In this document: positions 43,528 to 54,300 of the stretch, piece by piece | Layout: each line of letters opens with the position of its first letter | How positions within the stretch are numbered: position 1 is the stretch's first letter | Origin: Chryseobacterium sp. JJR-5R | Lineage (GTDB): Bacteria; Bacteroidota; Bacteroidia; Flavobacteriales; Weeksellaceae | Length of the DNA stretch: 64,000 bases | NCBI RefSeq assembly: GCF_034047335.1 | Contig: NZ_CP139137.1 | Location: 1,116,001-1,180,000 of the forward strand | Direction of reading: 5' to 3' | Position numbers and translations under genes: made by a program | The notes under the pieces: generated by a model | What the model saw: the letters and a program-made list of their open reading frames with translations, nothing else | Told to the model about the DNA's origin: nothing | Databases searched by the model: none

Positions 43528-45666
43528 TCAGGCAATTCCGTTTGTTATTTTAAAATCTACATAAGGCTGCTTATACAACAGTTCGAACGGTAATTTCCCT
43601 TCCGGTATCTCCTGACCGTTAATCATATACCCGCCGTCTTTTTTACTAATAAACTCGCCGGCATCTGACGTTTTGGAATATTCTACAGCGAAGTGGGCAT
43701 TTTCATTCTTGAGATACATTTGTATTTCATCAAAATTTTCATCGGTAATGTACAGCCGTAAAGAACCGGTTATGCTTGTTACCACTTTAAAATTAAAGTT
43801 CCCGTTCAACTCTACAATAAGATGCGGCCAGTTTTTGATGATCTGAGACTGCAGGATGATACCGTACTGTTCAGTTTCATAATTGAATATTTCCCTGATG
43901 ACTGCATTCCCCAGGACACAATTTTTAAAAACCCCTGCTTTTAATTTCGGTCCGGTACTGAAAATCCCGAAAAGGAATGCCAGCAGCCAGGAGTTATTAA
44001 TTTTAAAATATTTACAGCTTTCACCGGTGCTTAAATCAGCATGCGGGAACAGATAATACAGTGGGAAATTTTCAAATTTTAAAAACCCGGCTACATAATT
44101 ACACAAGATGGCGGGAATCTCATACACCGAATCATCGGTTGGCAGCTTCATGAGATGGGTCGTATGGTTTTGCTCCTCTATTAATTCATTCAAGGATAAA
44201 TCATATTTCCATTTTTTGAGTGCCTGCAGCACTTTATTGTCGTTCATGATCATAAGGCGGCCTAACTGCCATGCTGCAGCATACGTCATGTCATACATTT
44301 TGGTATCTTCATTAAACAGGATAAGACGGTCTGCATGATCCGGCAGGTAATTTCCCGGAGAAGCAGTGTCGTTTTTTATAAACGCCTCTAAATCAAAACT
44401 ATATTTCCTGTTGACTAAAGGCCCCTGGTACCAGGATACCATTTTTCCTCCGCCCTTTAGCTGGTGTTCCAGCGGAACTTTGGCGAGATTAAACAGCCGG
44501 TTGGCCGCTTCATTTTCAGTTACTAAATTAGTTTTGAATGCCTGGATCTCCAGCTCATGCAACAGTCCTTTCAGGGTTTTTCCGTTGTATTCCAGATACT
44601 CAAGGATGTGGTTGTTTTTTTCTTCAGATTTTTCCTGTTTTTCCTGAAACGTATGCGTGATATCATTATTTTCTTTTTTAATTGCTGCCGGATTCCCTCT
44701 GCCTTCCTCCACAGAAGAACGTATGGGATTTTCATCTTTAAGTTTTAGCTTGAACTTATCAAATTCTGCTTTTTTCTCATTCAGGAATTTCTCGTTTTCT
44801 TCAATGAGCCTGAGCAGCTCGCGGTATGACGGATTTTCCTTATGGCTTTCTATCATAGCTTTCAGGCCTTCGTAATCCAGTATTTCAGAATCTTCTGCTC
44901 CGGCAAAATCTTTAAAGTCCGGGTGGTTTTTAATTTTTTTTGTATCGATCTGATATAATTCTGTCCCTATGGATTCAAATGACCATTCATTCAGCACCAG
45001 GCATGAGGATGTTTTAGCTTCAGTCCGTGAAATCATGCCGGAAAGATGATTTATTTCGACATAATAGCAGACAAAAGCCCGGTATTTCGTATCAGGCTTT
45101 ACCATACGGTGAGATATAAGGATGCCCGTTTCTTCCGGTAAGTTTAATGCCGATATTTCCTGATGCTTCTGAACGCGTACGTGTGCCAAAGAAGTCATCA
45201 GGTTTAACGGGGGCGTCATCTCCGGGCCGTCTTCAAAGTTCAGCAGGGTAATGATCTTTCTTTCGGATTCCAGAGAATCGGCTAAATAATCTGTGCTGCT
45301 TTCTTCTATTCTGACTTTTCCCTGTTGAAATTCTTCTTCCTTTACCAGTACCAGAAATAGGTAAGGCAGCATTTCCCCGTTAAAAGTGCACCGGTATTCC
45401 CATGGAAGCGTGCTTCTTCTGAACTGGATATGGGGAAATACTCCGGCATAATTTCCTTTTCCTTTATTAATGGGATACATGGCCAATACCTCATTCTGAG
45501 GAATCAGATTGTCGTATCCGGCTACGTAAAACTCTGTTTTCTGAGAAATCCCGGCATTCAGCCCGTTTTCCAGAAAGGCATTCACTGTATATTTCCCGGC
45601 CTGTACGGTAGGGATATGCGACAAACCGATCCCTGTTTCATTGATTTCATTTCCCATATTATACAA
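43528..45666 (-). CDS. Large soluble protein, last gene of the cluster
   Basis: 712 residues, no signal peptide or TM segment. I do not recognise a family. The N-terminal third is beta-like (FPHIQFRRSTLPWEYRCTFN, MLPYLFLVLVKEEEFQQGKV), residues 250-370 are charged and predicted coiled coil (LLRLIEENEKFLNEKKAEFD), and the C-terminal half has aromatic strands (YLFPHADLSTGE). It overlaps the stop of the preceding gene by 8 bp, so it is translationally linked. A Met 3 codons later (45657) is an alternative start. Its strict synteny with the other six genes argues for joint function. Confidence 0.7.
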   Translation of the reverse strand: MYNMGNEINETGIGLSHIPTVQAGKYTVNAFLENGLNAGISQKTEFYVAGYDNLIPQNEVLAMYPINKGKGNYAGVFPHIQFRRSTLPWEYRCTFNGEMLPYLFLVLVKEEEFQQGKVRIEESSTDYLADSLESERKIITLLNFEDGPEMTPPLNLMTSLAHVRVQKHQEISALNLPEETGILISHRMVKPDTKYRAFVCYYVEINHLSGMISRTEAKTSSCLVLNEWSFESIGTELYQIDTKKIKNHPDFKDFAGAEDSEILDYEGLKAMIESHKENPSYRELLRLIEENEKFLNEKKAEFDKFKLKLKDENPIRSSVEEGRGNPAAIKKENNDITHTFQEKQEKSEEKNNHILEYLEYNGKTLKGLLHELEIQAFKTNLVTENEAANRLFNLAKVPLEHQLKGGGKMVSWYQGPLVNRKYSFDLEAFIKNDTASPGNYLPDHADRLILFNEDTKMYDMTYAAAWQLGRLMIMNDNKVLQALKKWKYDLSLNELIEEQNHTTHLMKLPTDDSVYEIPAILCNYVAGFLKFENFPLYYLFPHADLSTGESCKYFKINNSWLLAFLFGIFSTGPKLKAGVFKNCVLGNAVIREIFNYETEQYGIILQSQIIKNWPHLIVELNGNFNFKVVTSITGSLRLYITDENFDEIQMYLKNENAHFAVEYSKTSDAGEFISKKDGGYMINGQEIPEGKLPFELLYKQPYVDFKITNGIA

Positions 45667-48397
45667 TTCTGTATGTACCCGGAGCTGTTTTGTACCGGTA
45701 CGTTTCGATGGTATTTTCTAAATCCGAGACATCGAATTCATCTTTTTCCATAAGATTTAATTCATCCAGGAAACCTTCCGGCCTGAAACCGCCGTTATTT
45801 ACTTTTTCTACGGCATAATGATCAAAAGCATCTTCATAATTCTTAACTGCCGTATCGTATAAGGAAACCGGCACGGACTGAACCGGAACAACAGTCTTTG
45901 AAAATTCCAGTCTGATGCCTTTGCAGACTTCTTTTAACAGATTTTCCCGGGACAAAGCTTCATGATCCGAAATGCTGTTTTTATCATTCCAAATTGATCG
46001 GGCTACGGACTGCAGGTTTAATTCATGGGAAAAAGATGAAAAATCAATTTTTGTTTTCCCAAGAATCACTTCTATATGCAGGATATTCTTCAGCGGGGAA
46101 GAATCCGAATATACAGGATAGATTTTCTTATCAGCCAGGCCTGTACTGATTCCGGTAATCCCGGTCACCGGAATCTGGCTGTATAGGTCCAGAACGAAAT
46201 CTTTGGGGTTTACAATGGTTTTCCCAGGGCCGCTACCTGTTCCGGTTTTTTTTATAATGCCTTTTGAAATGCTGCACGTCAGCATCTTGTCCGTATCGTT
46301 CAGGTACGCTTTTATAAAATCCGGCAGCAGGAGTTTCGGCTTATCTTTCTGTTTTTCCCCAAAATAGGTTTCCAGTTCGTAACCGGCAATCTTAATCAGT
46401 GCTTTTCCTCCGAAATCCGGGCCTGCCACCCATAACCGGGCAATGATATTCTGCCTGAAGCTGATGCTGAACCAGCCGATGCCCACTCTTAGTTCTATAA
46501 AAAGGCGGCAGGCGATTTCTGCTTCGTAAAAAAACGGGTTCCAGCTGATGATAAAATCAGCCTGGAACTGGATGGCAATATTTGCATACAGCAGGCCGCC
46601 TTCATATGTAAAGATGATCCCGGCTTCTATGCCTGCCATGATGCAGCCGGGCGTCAGCGCATAATATATTTTGCCATAGATATTTACGGGGCCTAAGTTC
46701 AGGTTAAAACCAAGCCTGGGAATATCATCAGGGTAATAGGAGGGTGCTTTAAATTTTGGATGATAACCGCCTACGGATAAAACAAAATCCCCGGCTTCTT
46801 CCCCTTTAAGCCATATTCCGAAAGCAAAACCACCTGTGAGCTTCAGTTCGGGAAGCAGAACATAGGATTTATCGGTAAGCTGCCCTCTTGCGATAAAAAT
46901 ACCGTCTTCGAGATCTGCCCGCAGGGAAAAGGCAAATTCGATATTGTATATTCCCTTCAAAGACATGGCAGACAGGCCCAATATATTCACAGAGGTCTTA
47001 TTGCCAAAGGCGACAGCCAGAATTCCTGTGGTTACGATAATTTTATAGGTATCGAATTTGATCCCCGCAACAATGACATAGCTGTTTTCTTCGGCCGGTA
47101 TATATCTGTTTAAATCTGCAAATATTTTCTGAACGCTGTCTTCTTCTTTTAACCCTCCGTTTTTAATAATTTTTACCAAAGGGAATTCCGCGACTTCTGA
47201 AATATCGGGCATCACGAAATTCCTGTTCAGCCCGAAACCCAGTGCAAGTCCCAGGATATTAAAAGACGGGTCTACCGGAATGGGGACTCCCAGGTATCCG
47301 AATGCAAACAGCGACGAATAGGCTGGGGTCTTGATGTATGAGCCGATGGCAACAATTTCAATCTTCCCCATTTTAAAGGTAACCAGCCCATTGTAGGTTT
47401 CTGTTTTTTCCGTCTTCCCGTCAGCCTTTTTTACTTCCACTATTTCTCTCATGAAAGCGCCCGATACCGATAAGGTAGGTGTATTGTAAGCGAGAGACAG
47501 CCCTTTTACTGCAAATTGTACTTTTGCCAGGGAATCAGGAAACCTGAAGCCGTTTAAAATATGAAACGGAATGATAATGCCCAGGCCCATGACCTGGAAA
47601 GCAAACGGCCCTATATTCAGTTCTGCCGAAAGGAGTATCTGAATACTTTTGTTTACAATTTCCGGCGTAATTTCCGTAATTCTTACCGGAGGCTTTTTCT
47701 TGGTTTCTTCTTTGCCGGGACCGGACTGTTCTTCCTGCTCTCCGTTCTTATCGGGCAGAGCATCTGCAGATGTTGCCTTTCCTGTGTTTTTTGCCGGGTA
47801 GACCAGGGTCTGTTTTAGTGCACCGGAATGGTATTCTACTCCTATATTAAAATGATTCTTTATTTTAAGGTCTTCATCTTTAATCCATACCGTATCTTTA
47901 AACTGTCTTTTTAAAAAAAATGCAGCTGCTTCAGAAAGGCTTTTTTCTTTTTGTGAGAAATAAATAAGGTCCAGCCCGGAGATCCCATACCCTTTGAGAT
48001 ATTCCCCTACCAGCGGAAAACCGGAAAACCCGATAGTTCCGTTCAGAGATAAGCTCAGCAGATTGAATTTCCCGGAAAGGAGGATCATTAAATTAAAGTA
48101 AGGGTACGCCAGCTCCAGCCTGGTGGCAGATAGATAATCAGCGCTCTTTTTATCTTTCAGCTTGTAGACCCCGAAGTCTGCTTCTTCAGGAATCAGCGGA
48201 TCAATAGCCTCTGCAAAATCCTTATGTTCGTTGAAAATAGAGCTCAGCCGGTTCTTTGCATCAGACAGCCGGTTTTTAAGATGCATTTCGGAAAACTGCT
48301 CATTGTTTTCAAACGCACCTGTCAGATCCAGCTCGAAATCCTTGATTCCGACCTTTAATTCCAACTGAGTTATTTTGTTTTTACCCATACGTTTCAA
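45659..48397 (-). CDS. DUF6603-like large beta-rich protein
   Basis: 912 residues with almost continuous predicted beta strands and no signal peptide. Residues about 570-690 carry the signature I associate with DUF6603: IYYALTPGCIMAGIEAGI, QADFIISWNPFFYEAEIACR and LWVAGPDFGGKALIKI. The region before it (strands such as GYGISGLDLIYFSQKE and LGFNLNLGPVNIYGKI) looks like repetitive barrel or solenoid. An acidic linker near residue 230 (KNGEQEEQSGPGKEETKKKP) separates two parts. Function is unknown; homologs are known from other bacteria as very large proteins. Start 26 bp after the stop of the fibre gene. Confidence 0.7.
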   Translation of the reverse strand: MKRMGKNKITQLELKVGIKDFELDLTGAFENNEQFSEMHLKNRLSDAKNRLSSIFNEHKDFAEAIDPLIPEEADFGVYKLKDKKSADYLSATRLELAYPYFNLMILLSGKFNLLSLSLNGTIGFSGFPLVGEYLKGYGISGLDLIYFSQKEKSLSEAAAFFLKRQFKDTVWIKDEDLKIKNHFNIGVEYHSGALKQTLVYPAKNTGKATSADALPDKNGEQEEQSGPGKEETKKKPPVRITEITPEIVNKSIQILLSAELNIGPFAFQVMGLGIIIPFHILNGFRFPDSLAKVQFAVKGLSLAYNTPTLSVSGAFMREIVEVKKADGKTEKTETYNGLVTFKMGKIEIVAIGSYIKTPAYSSLFAFGYLGVPIPVDPSFNILGLALGFGLNRNFVMPDISEVAEFPLVKIIKNGGLKEEDSVQKIFADLNRYIPAEENSYVIVAGIKFDTYKIIVTTGILAVAFGNKTSVNILGLSAMSLKGIYNIEFAFSLRADLEDGIFIARGQLTDKSYVLLPELKLTGGFAFGIWLKGEEAGDFVLSVGGYHPKFKAPSYYPDDIPRLGFNLNLGPVNIYGKIYYALTPGCIMAGIEAGIIFTYEGGLLYANIAIQFQADFIISWNPFFYEAEIACRLFIELRVGIGWFSISFRQNIIARLWVAGPDFGGKALIKIAGYELETYFGEKQKDKPKLLLPDFIKAYLNDTDKMLTCSISKGIIKKTGTGSGPGKTIVNPKDFVLDLYSQIPVTGITGISTGLADKKIYPVYSDSSPLKNILHIEVILGKTKIDFSSFSHELNLQSVARSIWNDKNSISDHEALSRENLLKEVCKGIRLEFSKTVVPVQSVPVSLYDTAVKNYEDAFDHYAVEKVNNGGFRPEGFLDELNLMEKDEFDVSDLENTIETYRYKTAPGTYRIV

Positions 48398-48423
48398 ACG
48401 GCAGCATAGCGAGACTATGCCTT

Positions 48424-49116
48424 CTATTTCAGTTTAATGATATATCTCAATGTAACATGGGCGGGCACGATACTGAAACTACGCCCTTCCAATCTTGACG
48501 GATTATAATACGGATCTTTAGGATCAATGTTATTATGGGTTACTCTCTTATCATATTCGATTATATGGCTGTTATATAATGCATCATTATTATTTGCACC
48601 ATAAGTTCCCCATTTTGTCCTAGGTACAATTCTGGGCTCATAGTAAACATGGTTGTGGAAGGGCAGGTTTTCTGCTATCAATTGTATATTATCCGAGCCT
48701 CTTTCCTGTACAGAAAAGGAATCGGTCCCTCTGATAAATCTATTGATTAAGTTCGGTTTCCGTCCTCCTATAATTCTTTTTGCATCAGGGTAACGGTCAT
48801 TAATCCATCCTCCATCGCACAATTCCCATCCGTCAGGAATCCACTGGCCGCCAAAAGCCACGATGGTACCGATGGGCACCGAGATCCATTCGTTATTGGC
48901 ATACAGGCTGTTTTTAACTTCTGTTTTATCCAAATTGATATTGATGAGCTCTCTGTTCGATTTTATAATTTTCAGTTCATTTGCCAACATTTCAATCTGG
49001 CTTTTCAGCCTTAAAAACTCAACGGTTAACAGATTAGCCGTCCCTTCATTCAGTTCCAGCCGGTTAATTTCCCCGTGATCTGATTTAAAATCGTTTACAT
49101 TTAGTTTTTCTGACAT
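48424..49116 (-). CDS. Tail-collar (phage tail fibre-like) protein A
   Basis: 230 residues. N-terminal 85 residues are mainly helical and coiled-coil-like (LLTVEFLRLKSQIEMLANEL). The tail-collar domain follows: VPIGTIVAFGGQWIPDGWEL, CDGG, a central PNLINRFIRGTD, LPFHNHVYYEP and the final strand VTLRYIIKL. This is the tip or receptor-binding domain of phage tail fibres and of microcystin-dependent protein-like exported proteins. Trimeric coiled-coil architecture is implied. It is a paralog of the gene at 49214-49849. Gap to the next gene 26 bp. Confidence 0.85.
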   Translation of the reverse strand: MSEKLNVNDFKSDHGEINRLELNEGTANLLTVEFLRLKSQIEMLANELKIIKSNRELININLDKTEVKNSLYANNEWISVPIGTIVAFGGQWIPDGWELCDGGWINDRYPDAKRIIGGRKPNLINRFIRGTDSFSVQERGSDNIQLIAENLPFHNHVYYEPRIVPRTKWGTYGANNNDALYNSHIIEYDKRVTHNNIDPKDPYYNPSRLEGRSFSIVPAHVTLRYIIKLK

Positions 49117-49213
49117 AATTCTGGGATTAATCCGAATACAATATTTTTCCTGTTTTGATGTAAGATCCGGTTTTCTGCTATGACATTCTTTGCTTAGGGG
49201 TTACCGGGAAAAA

Positions 49214-49849
49214 TCAGACTGTCTTTATCATGTAAAGCATTTTTACATTGGGGGGCGTAATATTAATCGAACTGCCCCGGCCGGCCGGAGAAGTACTTGA
49301 CTTACTTAGATTTTCCCTGCTGTCATAATAAAAATCAGCTCTGCTATCACTGAAGGTGCCGGACGATATTACTGCCTGTTTATTGAAAAAACTATAGGTT
49401 ATCCGGTCATAGACGTGGGCATGAACCGGTAAATGTGCTTCGTTTAAGACAATATTCTTAAAACCTGCCTCTACTTCCTTATTTCTTGTTTTATTTGTTG
49501 TTCCAAAGATTACTTTATCGTCTAAGTTAGGGCCGTTTGTCCCGTCACACAGCTTCCAGCCTTCGGGGATCTCTTTTCCGGCAAATGCCACAATGGTTCC
49601 GATGGGCACCGAGACCAGCTCTTCATTTGCATACAGCTTGTTTTTAACTTCTGTCTTTTCTGAATTTATTTTTATTAATTCTTTCTTTAAATTACTCACT
49701 ACTTTCAATTCGCTTTTCAGCAGTTCAATAGTCTCTTCCAGTTTTAAAACTTTAGAAACCAGATGATCAATAGTTCCATCAGTGGACGTTATGTTTTTAA
49801 AAATACTTTTACCTGATTCAAAATCGTTTAAATAGAGTTTTTCTTCCAT
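49214..49849 (-). CDS. Tail-collar (phage tail fibre-like) protein B
   Basis: 211 residues from the Met at 49849. The frame continues upstream to 50017, but this extension overlaps the end of the preceding gene and does not match the paralog, which begins with the same pattern (MEEKLYLNDFE against MSEKLNVNDFK). N-terminal coiled coil, then the collar VPIGTIVAFAGKEIPEGWKL, CDGTNGPNLDDKVIFG, AHLPVHAHVYDR and NVKMLYMIKTV. Similarity to protein A runs the whole length, so the two may form alternative or hetero-assembled fibres. Confidence 0.8.
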   Translation of the reverse strand: MEEKLYLNDFESGKSIFKNITSTDGTIDHLVSKVLKLEETIELLKSELKVVSNLKKELIKINSEKTEVKNKLYANEELVSVPIGTIVAFAGKEIPEGWKLCDGTNGPNLDDKVIFGTTNKTRNKEVEAGFKNIVLNEAHLPVHAHVYDRITYSFFNKQAVISSGTFSDSRADFYYDSRENLSKSSTSPAGRGSSINITPPNVKMLYMIKTV

Positions 49850-49862
49850 AGAATACCGGTTA

Positions 49863-51365
49863 TTAGTTATAATAGTAAAATATTTTTCCTGTCTTGATGT
49901 AAAATTTAGTTTTGCCGTTTCTGTATCCCGGGATGTTTCTGTATTCCAGGTAAAACGGATAAGACCCTGACGGAAATTTTCCTGAAGCAGCGTTGGCCTG
50001 TACTCCGGAAATCTCAATGTCTATCCAGTGATTTTCTGCCATAACGGCATCTTCCATTAAAGAAACTTTAAGATTACCATTACCATCTTTGGAAAGCATT
50101 AGTTCCCTGCCTTCGCTGGCTTTTACTTTGATATTGGCAGCCTGCAATACATCTTCTTTTAAAATCCCTATCTGGCGGGAAGTTATTTCAAAAGATGAGT
50201 TTGGCCGGAATGCTATGCTTTCACTTCTGTTATTCATTACTCTCAGGATAATGGTCTGCAATCTGCCGTCTCCGCCATTATACAGCGTGTCGTTACCGAA
50301 AACAAACACATCAAAAGGGCATGCCTCGGCACCCCGGCTGTCCTGTATGGAAATGGTCCGGTCTATGGTAACGGCATGATCGCCTAATACCGTTATATTT
50401 TTATGATCTGCTGTTTTCAGGGTACAGTTGATAAGTTCCAGCTGTATGAGCACCTGGTCCTGGTTCCTCAGGTTTACCAATTCTGCAAACGGAACAGGAA
50501 CAGAAAGCTGATGGTTGCTTATTTTAGCAGGATCGCCTTTCAGCTGTATGCAGAAATCATCGCCATCCGTACGTACAGATCCGGTGTCTGAAGAACTTTC
50601 TTTCTTTTTGAAAAAACCTTTTTTGGCTTTCAGGATGATGTGTATGTCTTTTCCGGGATCAAATTCTACGGCGTAATTGCCAAAATCAATATCCAGAAAC
50701 AGGTTCTGTTCATCATTTTCCAAAAATAAACGGTCTTTATATTCCTGTTTATTGTAAAGCCGGAAATGGATGGTACTGAAAACGGACAGATTATGTACGT
50801 TTTGATAATTTCTTATGCTGTCCAAGGCATATGCATTGACTTCCTCCTGAATATTCAGATCGGAAAGCTTAATATTAACCGTTTCTCCTCCCTGCAGTTT
50901 TATTTCTCTCACGGATTCCGGAGAAACCGCTGCATTTCCTATTTCTTTATTAAATAAAATCGTCTTTATTGCATCCCTGCTCATGGTAATGGTGATATTG
51001 TACCAGGTATTGGGGATAAGCGTTTCGGTAGGATCAGCATTAATCATTAAGACATTATTCCGGATCGACAGGCTGTACGTATTATCAATATTCAGCAGTG
51101 TATTGTCCGCAGCATCTCCTGATAGCGTTTCATAATTAAAAAACAGGTTAATGATGTATGATTTATCGGACTCAACGGCAAATGCATCAAAAGTAAAGTT
51201 TATGAAATCATGGTTTGCCAGCGATAAAAAGCTGCCTCTCCGGGTATCGAAATCAATCTTTGAGCCCGATAAGCCTGAAGAAACCGTCACGTTCTGATAG
51301 ATGTTGATTATTTGCCGGTTTTCCAGACTGTCTAAAGGGAAATGATAAGAGATTATGTTGCTCAT
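49863..51365 (-). CDS. LamG-like N-terminal domain protein of the cluster
   Basis: 500 residues, soluble, no signal peptide. The first 165 residues have a beta-sandwich pattern like LamG/concanavalin-type modules: ISYHFPLDSLENRQIINIYQ, FVTFDAFAVE-type strand, YETLSGDAADNTLLNIDNTY, TLIPNTWYNITITMSRD and KTILFNKEIG. Such domains bind sugars or proteins. The rest is strand-rich with no family I know (EFDPGKDIHIILKAKKGFFK, DSRGAEACPFDVFVFG). 12-13 bp separate it from the genes on both sides, as expected of one operon. Confidence 0.6.
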   Translation of the reverse strand: MSNIISYHFPLDSLENRQIINIYQNVTVSSGLSGSKIDFDTRRGSFLSLANHDFINFTFDAFAVESDKSYIINLFFNYETLSGDAADNTLLNIDNTYSLSIRNNVLMINADPTETLIPNTWYNITITMSRDAIKTILFNKEIGNAAVSPESVREIKLQGGETVNIKLSDLNIQEEVNAYALDSIRNYQNVHNLSVFSTIHFRLYNKQEYKDRLFLENDEQNLFLDIDFGNYAVEFDPGKDIHIILKAKKGFFKKKESSSDTGSVRTDGDDFCIQLKGDPAKISNHQLSVPVPFAELVNLRNQDQVLIQLELINCTLKTADHKNITVLGDHAVTIDRTISIQDSRGAEACPFDVFVFGNDTLYNGGDGRLQTIILRVMNNRSESIAFRPNSSFEITSRQIGILKEDVLQAANIKVKASEGRELMLSKDGNGNLKVSLMEDAVMAENHWIDIEISGVQANAASGKFPSGSYPFYLEYRNIPGYRNGKTKFYIKTGKIFYYYN

Positions 51366-51377
51366 CTGTATTTTAGA

Positions 51378-54300
51378 TTAGAGTTGAGTAGATTTAATGG
51401 ATATCCAGCCTTCTTTTAATACCAATTTCGGAATATCAGGATTTGAAACCGTGAAATCCGGAATGGATATTTCGCTGCTTTCAATCCTCCGAATCAATTT
51501 TTGGTCGTCATCCGTCAAAGATTTCCGGTTTATAAATTCTCGGTATTTTTCCATATGTATATAATAGAGGTTCTCATCCGGAAAAAATGGGTCTTCATCA
51601 ATCAACCCTTTATTTTTCAGGATTCTGAGATCCTTTTCTTCTACATTTTTTAAAGCCGGATCCTGTGAAATGCGGTTCAGGACGGGCTTGTTTCCGGCTG
51701 AAAGCTTTTCTTTTTTCATTTTCTGCAGATCTATCCAGGACCATTTATAACGCGTGTCTTTCAGCAATGAAATCTGCAGGCTCTCTTTAGGGGTTATGAT
51801 GGGAGAAGTGAGCAGCGTAAGTTCGATTTTTCTGAGTGCATCTTTGATCTCATTATACGGCAGGGTTATATTTTTTTCAGGTAAAATCCCGGATTTAAAA
51901 AACAGGCTGGCTTTTGGATGCAGCAATGCAACAATAGATTTTTCACGGCCGTTAATTGTGGTAAACCCTTTGCTGTCTTCCGTTTTTGCGGCCATGGCAA
52001 ATGTTGCAGCCAGATCATCCTGTGGAATAATATGAAGCTCCTGCAAAGTGTCCCAGATGAGGTTTCCTTTTTCAGTAAACTGTTTCAAGAGGTAAGCCTT
52101 GGAAATACTGCCTTTGTTTTCCTGTATATTTTCCAGCAGGCTGACCAGTGCTTCAAACTGGGTCCCTGCAGCATTTTTATTCTCTCCGCTTATATTGTTT
52201 GCGCTGAAATTCCCGGGATTGAGCAAGTTTGTAAAACGGTCGAGTAAAAACTTCATGTCAGGATTGATCAGGTCATTTGTGGTAAACCGCTCAAAGATAT
52301 TCTGTGAACTGCGGGTAGTAATATCGGGTTTGCTAAGGGAGCTGATTAATGTATTCAGCATATCCCTGTTTAAAATATCTGCCAGCTTAGAACCTTCTTT
52401 CAACGCCTTCTTTAGTATTGCCAGGACATTTACAGCATTTGGAAGCGTGCTTCTGGAAACTTCAGCATGAAGAATACTTTTAACGGAATTATACACCTTA
52501 ATGCTTTTTTGGGCACCGGAACTTATCCCTGAAACCGTCTCACTGTTGATATACAGCGTCTGGCCGCTGAAATCATCCGGATCTTTGTGCCAATAGCCGA
52601 TCAGGCCGTCGTTATACTGGTTTACATCCCCGAAGCGGACCGGGAACCTAATACTGCCTAATCCGTTTTCATGGGCTGAATGATCAGATACGGCCTCTTT
52701 ATTTTTAATATTATAAACGGATTTGCCTTTAGAAACCAGTTGATAATCTATTTTTGTGATCGCGATGGGTACGGATGCTATTGTTTCCATCAGAGAAGGA
52801 TTCTGATCGTGTTCCGGAGCAATATGTTCTAAATTGTGCTGGATTTCCCTAATTACCTTAGCCATAAAGCCGGGTTTCTTGCTTTGTTCCAAAAACCAGT
52901 TAACGGTATTCCGGAGATCAGGATTTCCGATCTGTTCGATTGCTGTCTTATTTCCCTGGTCCGACGGGATATTGAAAGGCGTGGGTTCCCATTGGCCTTC
53001 ATCATTTACTGCCCCTATGTGCGCTCCTCTGTTATCAAAAAATTCAAGATGCTGATTCAGGAAGACAGGTATCATCCAGCCGATGACCGGGCTTTTTTCC
53101 GTAGCTGAAGTATGATAATCGAATGTAACGTCTAAAGCGGCAGGCTGTAAAAGTCTCGGAGGCAGAATAACCCAATTTTCCTTATCTGAAAAGGTCTGGT
53201 TTTTTGTGGTAATGATTTTATCCGGATACAGTTTTTCTTCCCTTCCGAAACCGTCCACAATTCTGAGCCGGTTTATGCTTAATGCTCCGTTCCTGAGCGG
53301 ATTGAATACAGACAAACGGTTTGTAGACAACAGGTTAATGCTGCCTTTATGCCTGTTGAGCAAGGCATGGAGTGTGCCTGCCGCTTTTTTATGGTTTTGG
53401 AATCCGTTAGGAATCAGGGGAAGCACCGCCATAGCACTGCTCCGCTGAATCATCAGGTTATTAAAATCAGAAAGGGTAAACTCGAACAAATGAGTATCAT
53501 TAAGTTTAGACCTGTACTGTTCCAATAGCTGATAAATCGGCTGATTACCGGTATTTTCGTGATCAGCTGTTTCCTTTGCCCCGGTAATTTTATCAAGTAC
53601 AAAATCCTTCACCGCACTGTCTACAAATGAGTTTCCGTAATAACTGTTTGCGGAGGCATGGTAAGCAATGTTATCCAGCCTGTAATTTTTGATCAGATCG
53701 GCATTCTGCTCATCCAGCTGATAGGTATCCGATAAAAAATCAGGAGAGAAATTTCCGTCTGCAGTGTTTAAATAATGCCCGTTCTTCTTTGGTAAAAACT
53801 CTGCATGCCATTCTACTTTGTAGGTTTTCCATACATTCGCTGCCACTTCAGTAACGGGAAGCACATTGTTTCCGGTGATCTTACTGATGATTACGTCTAT
53901 AGGATCCTCTGTCTGTATATCACCAATTGCCGGTTCGGGGAGAATCTCCCTGTCGTTGAATGAACGGATCAGGGGATTTTTATCAGAGGCTGAAATAATA
54001 ACGGTCGGAGGCAGCGCTTCATAAAAATTAAGCTTATTCTTCTTTTCAATTATTATTTTTGAAAATGCTGCATTTTTCAGTTCTTTTTTTAACGTCAATT
54101 CATCCCAACCCCTGTTGGAACCGGACCAATATTTATCGGAAACCGCCTGAATGTCATCTATTTTACTGATCAGATTATCAATAACGGCTTCAATATGCGG
54201 GTTATTTCTTATCTGATGTTCCAGCCCTGCAACTGCCTGATCAATTTTTCCTGCCAGCTGCCCGCAATATACTTCCCTGTATTGTAATGCATCAATGTTA

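Noticed and set aside
49850..50017. N-terminal extension of the tail-collar protein B
   Set aside because: It overlaps the preceding gene by 155 bp and is absent in the paralog.
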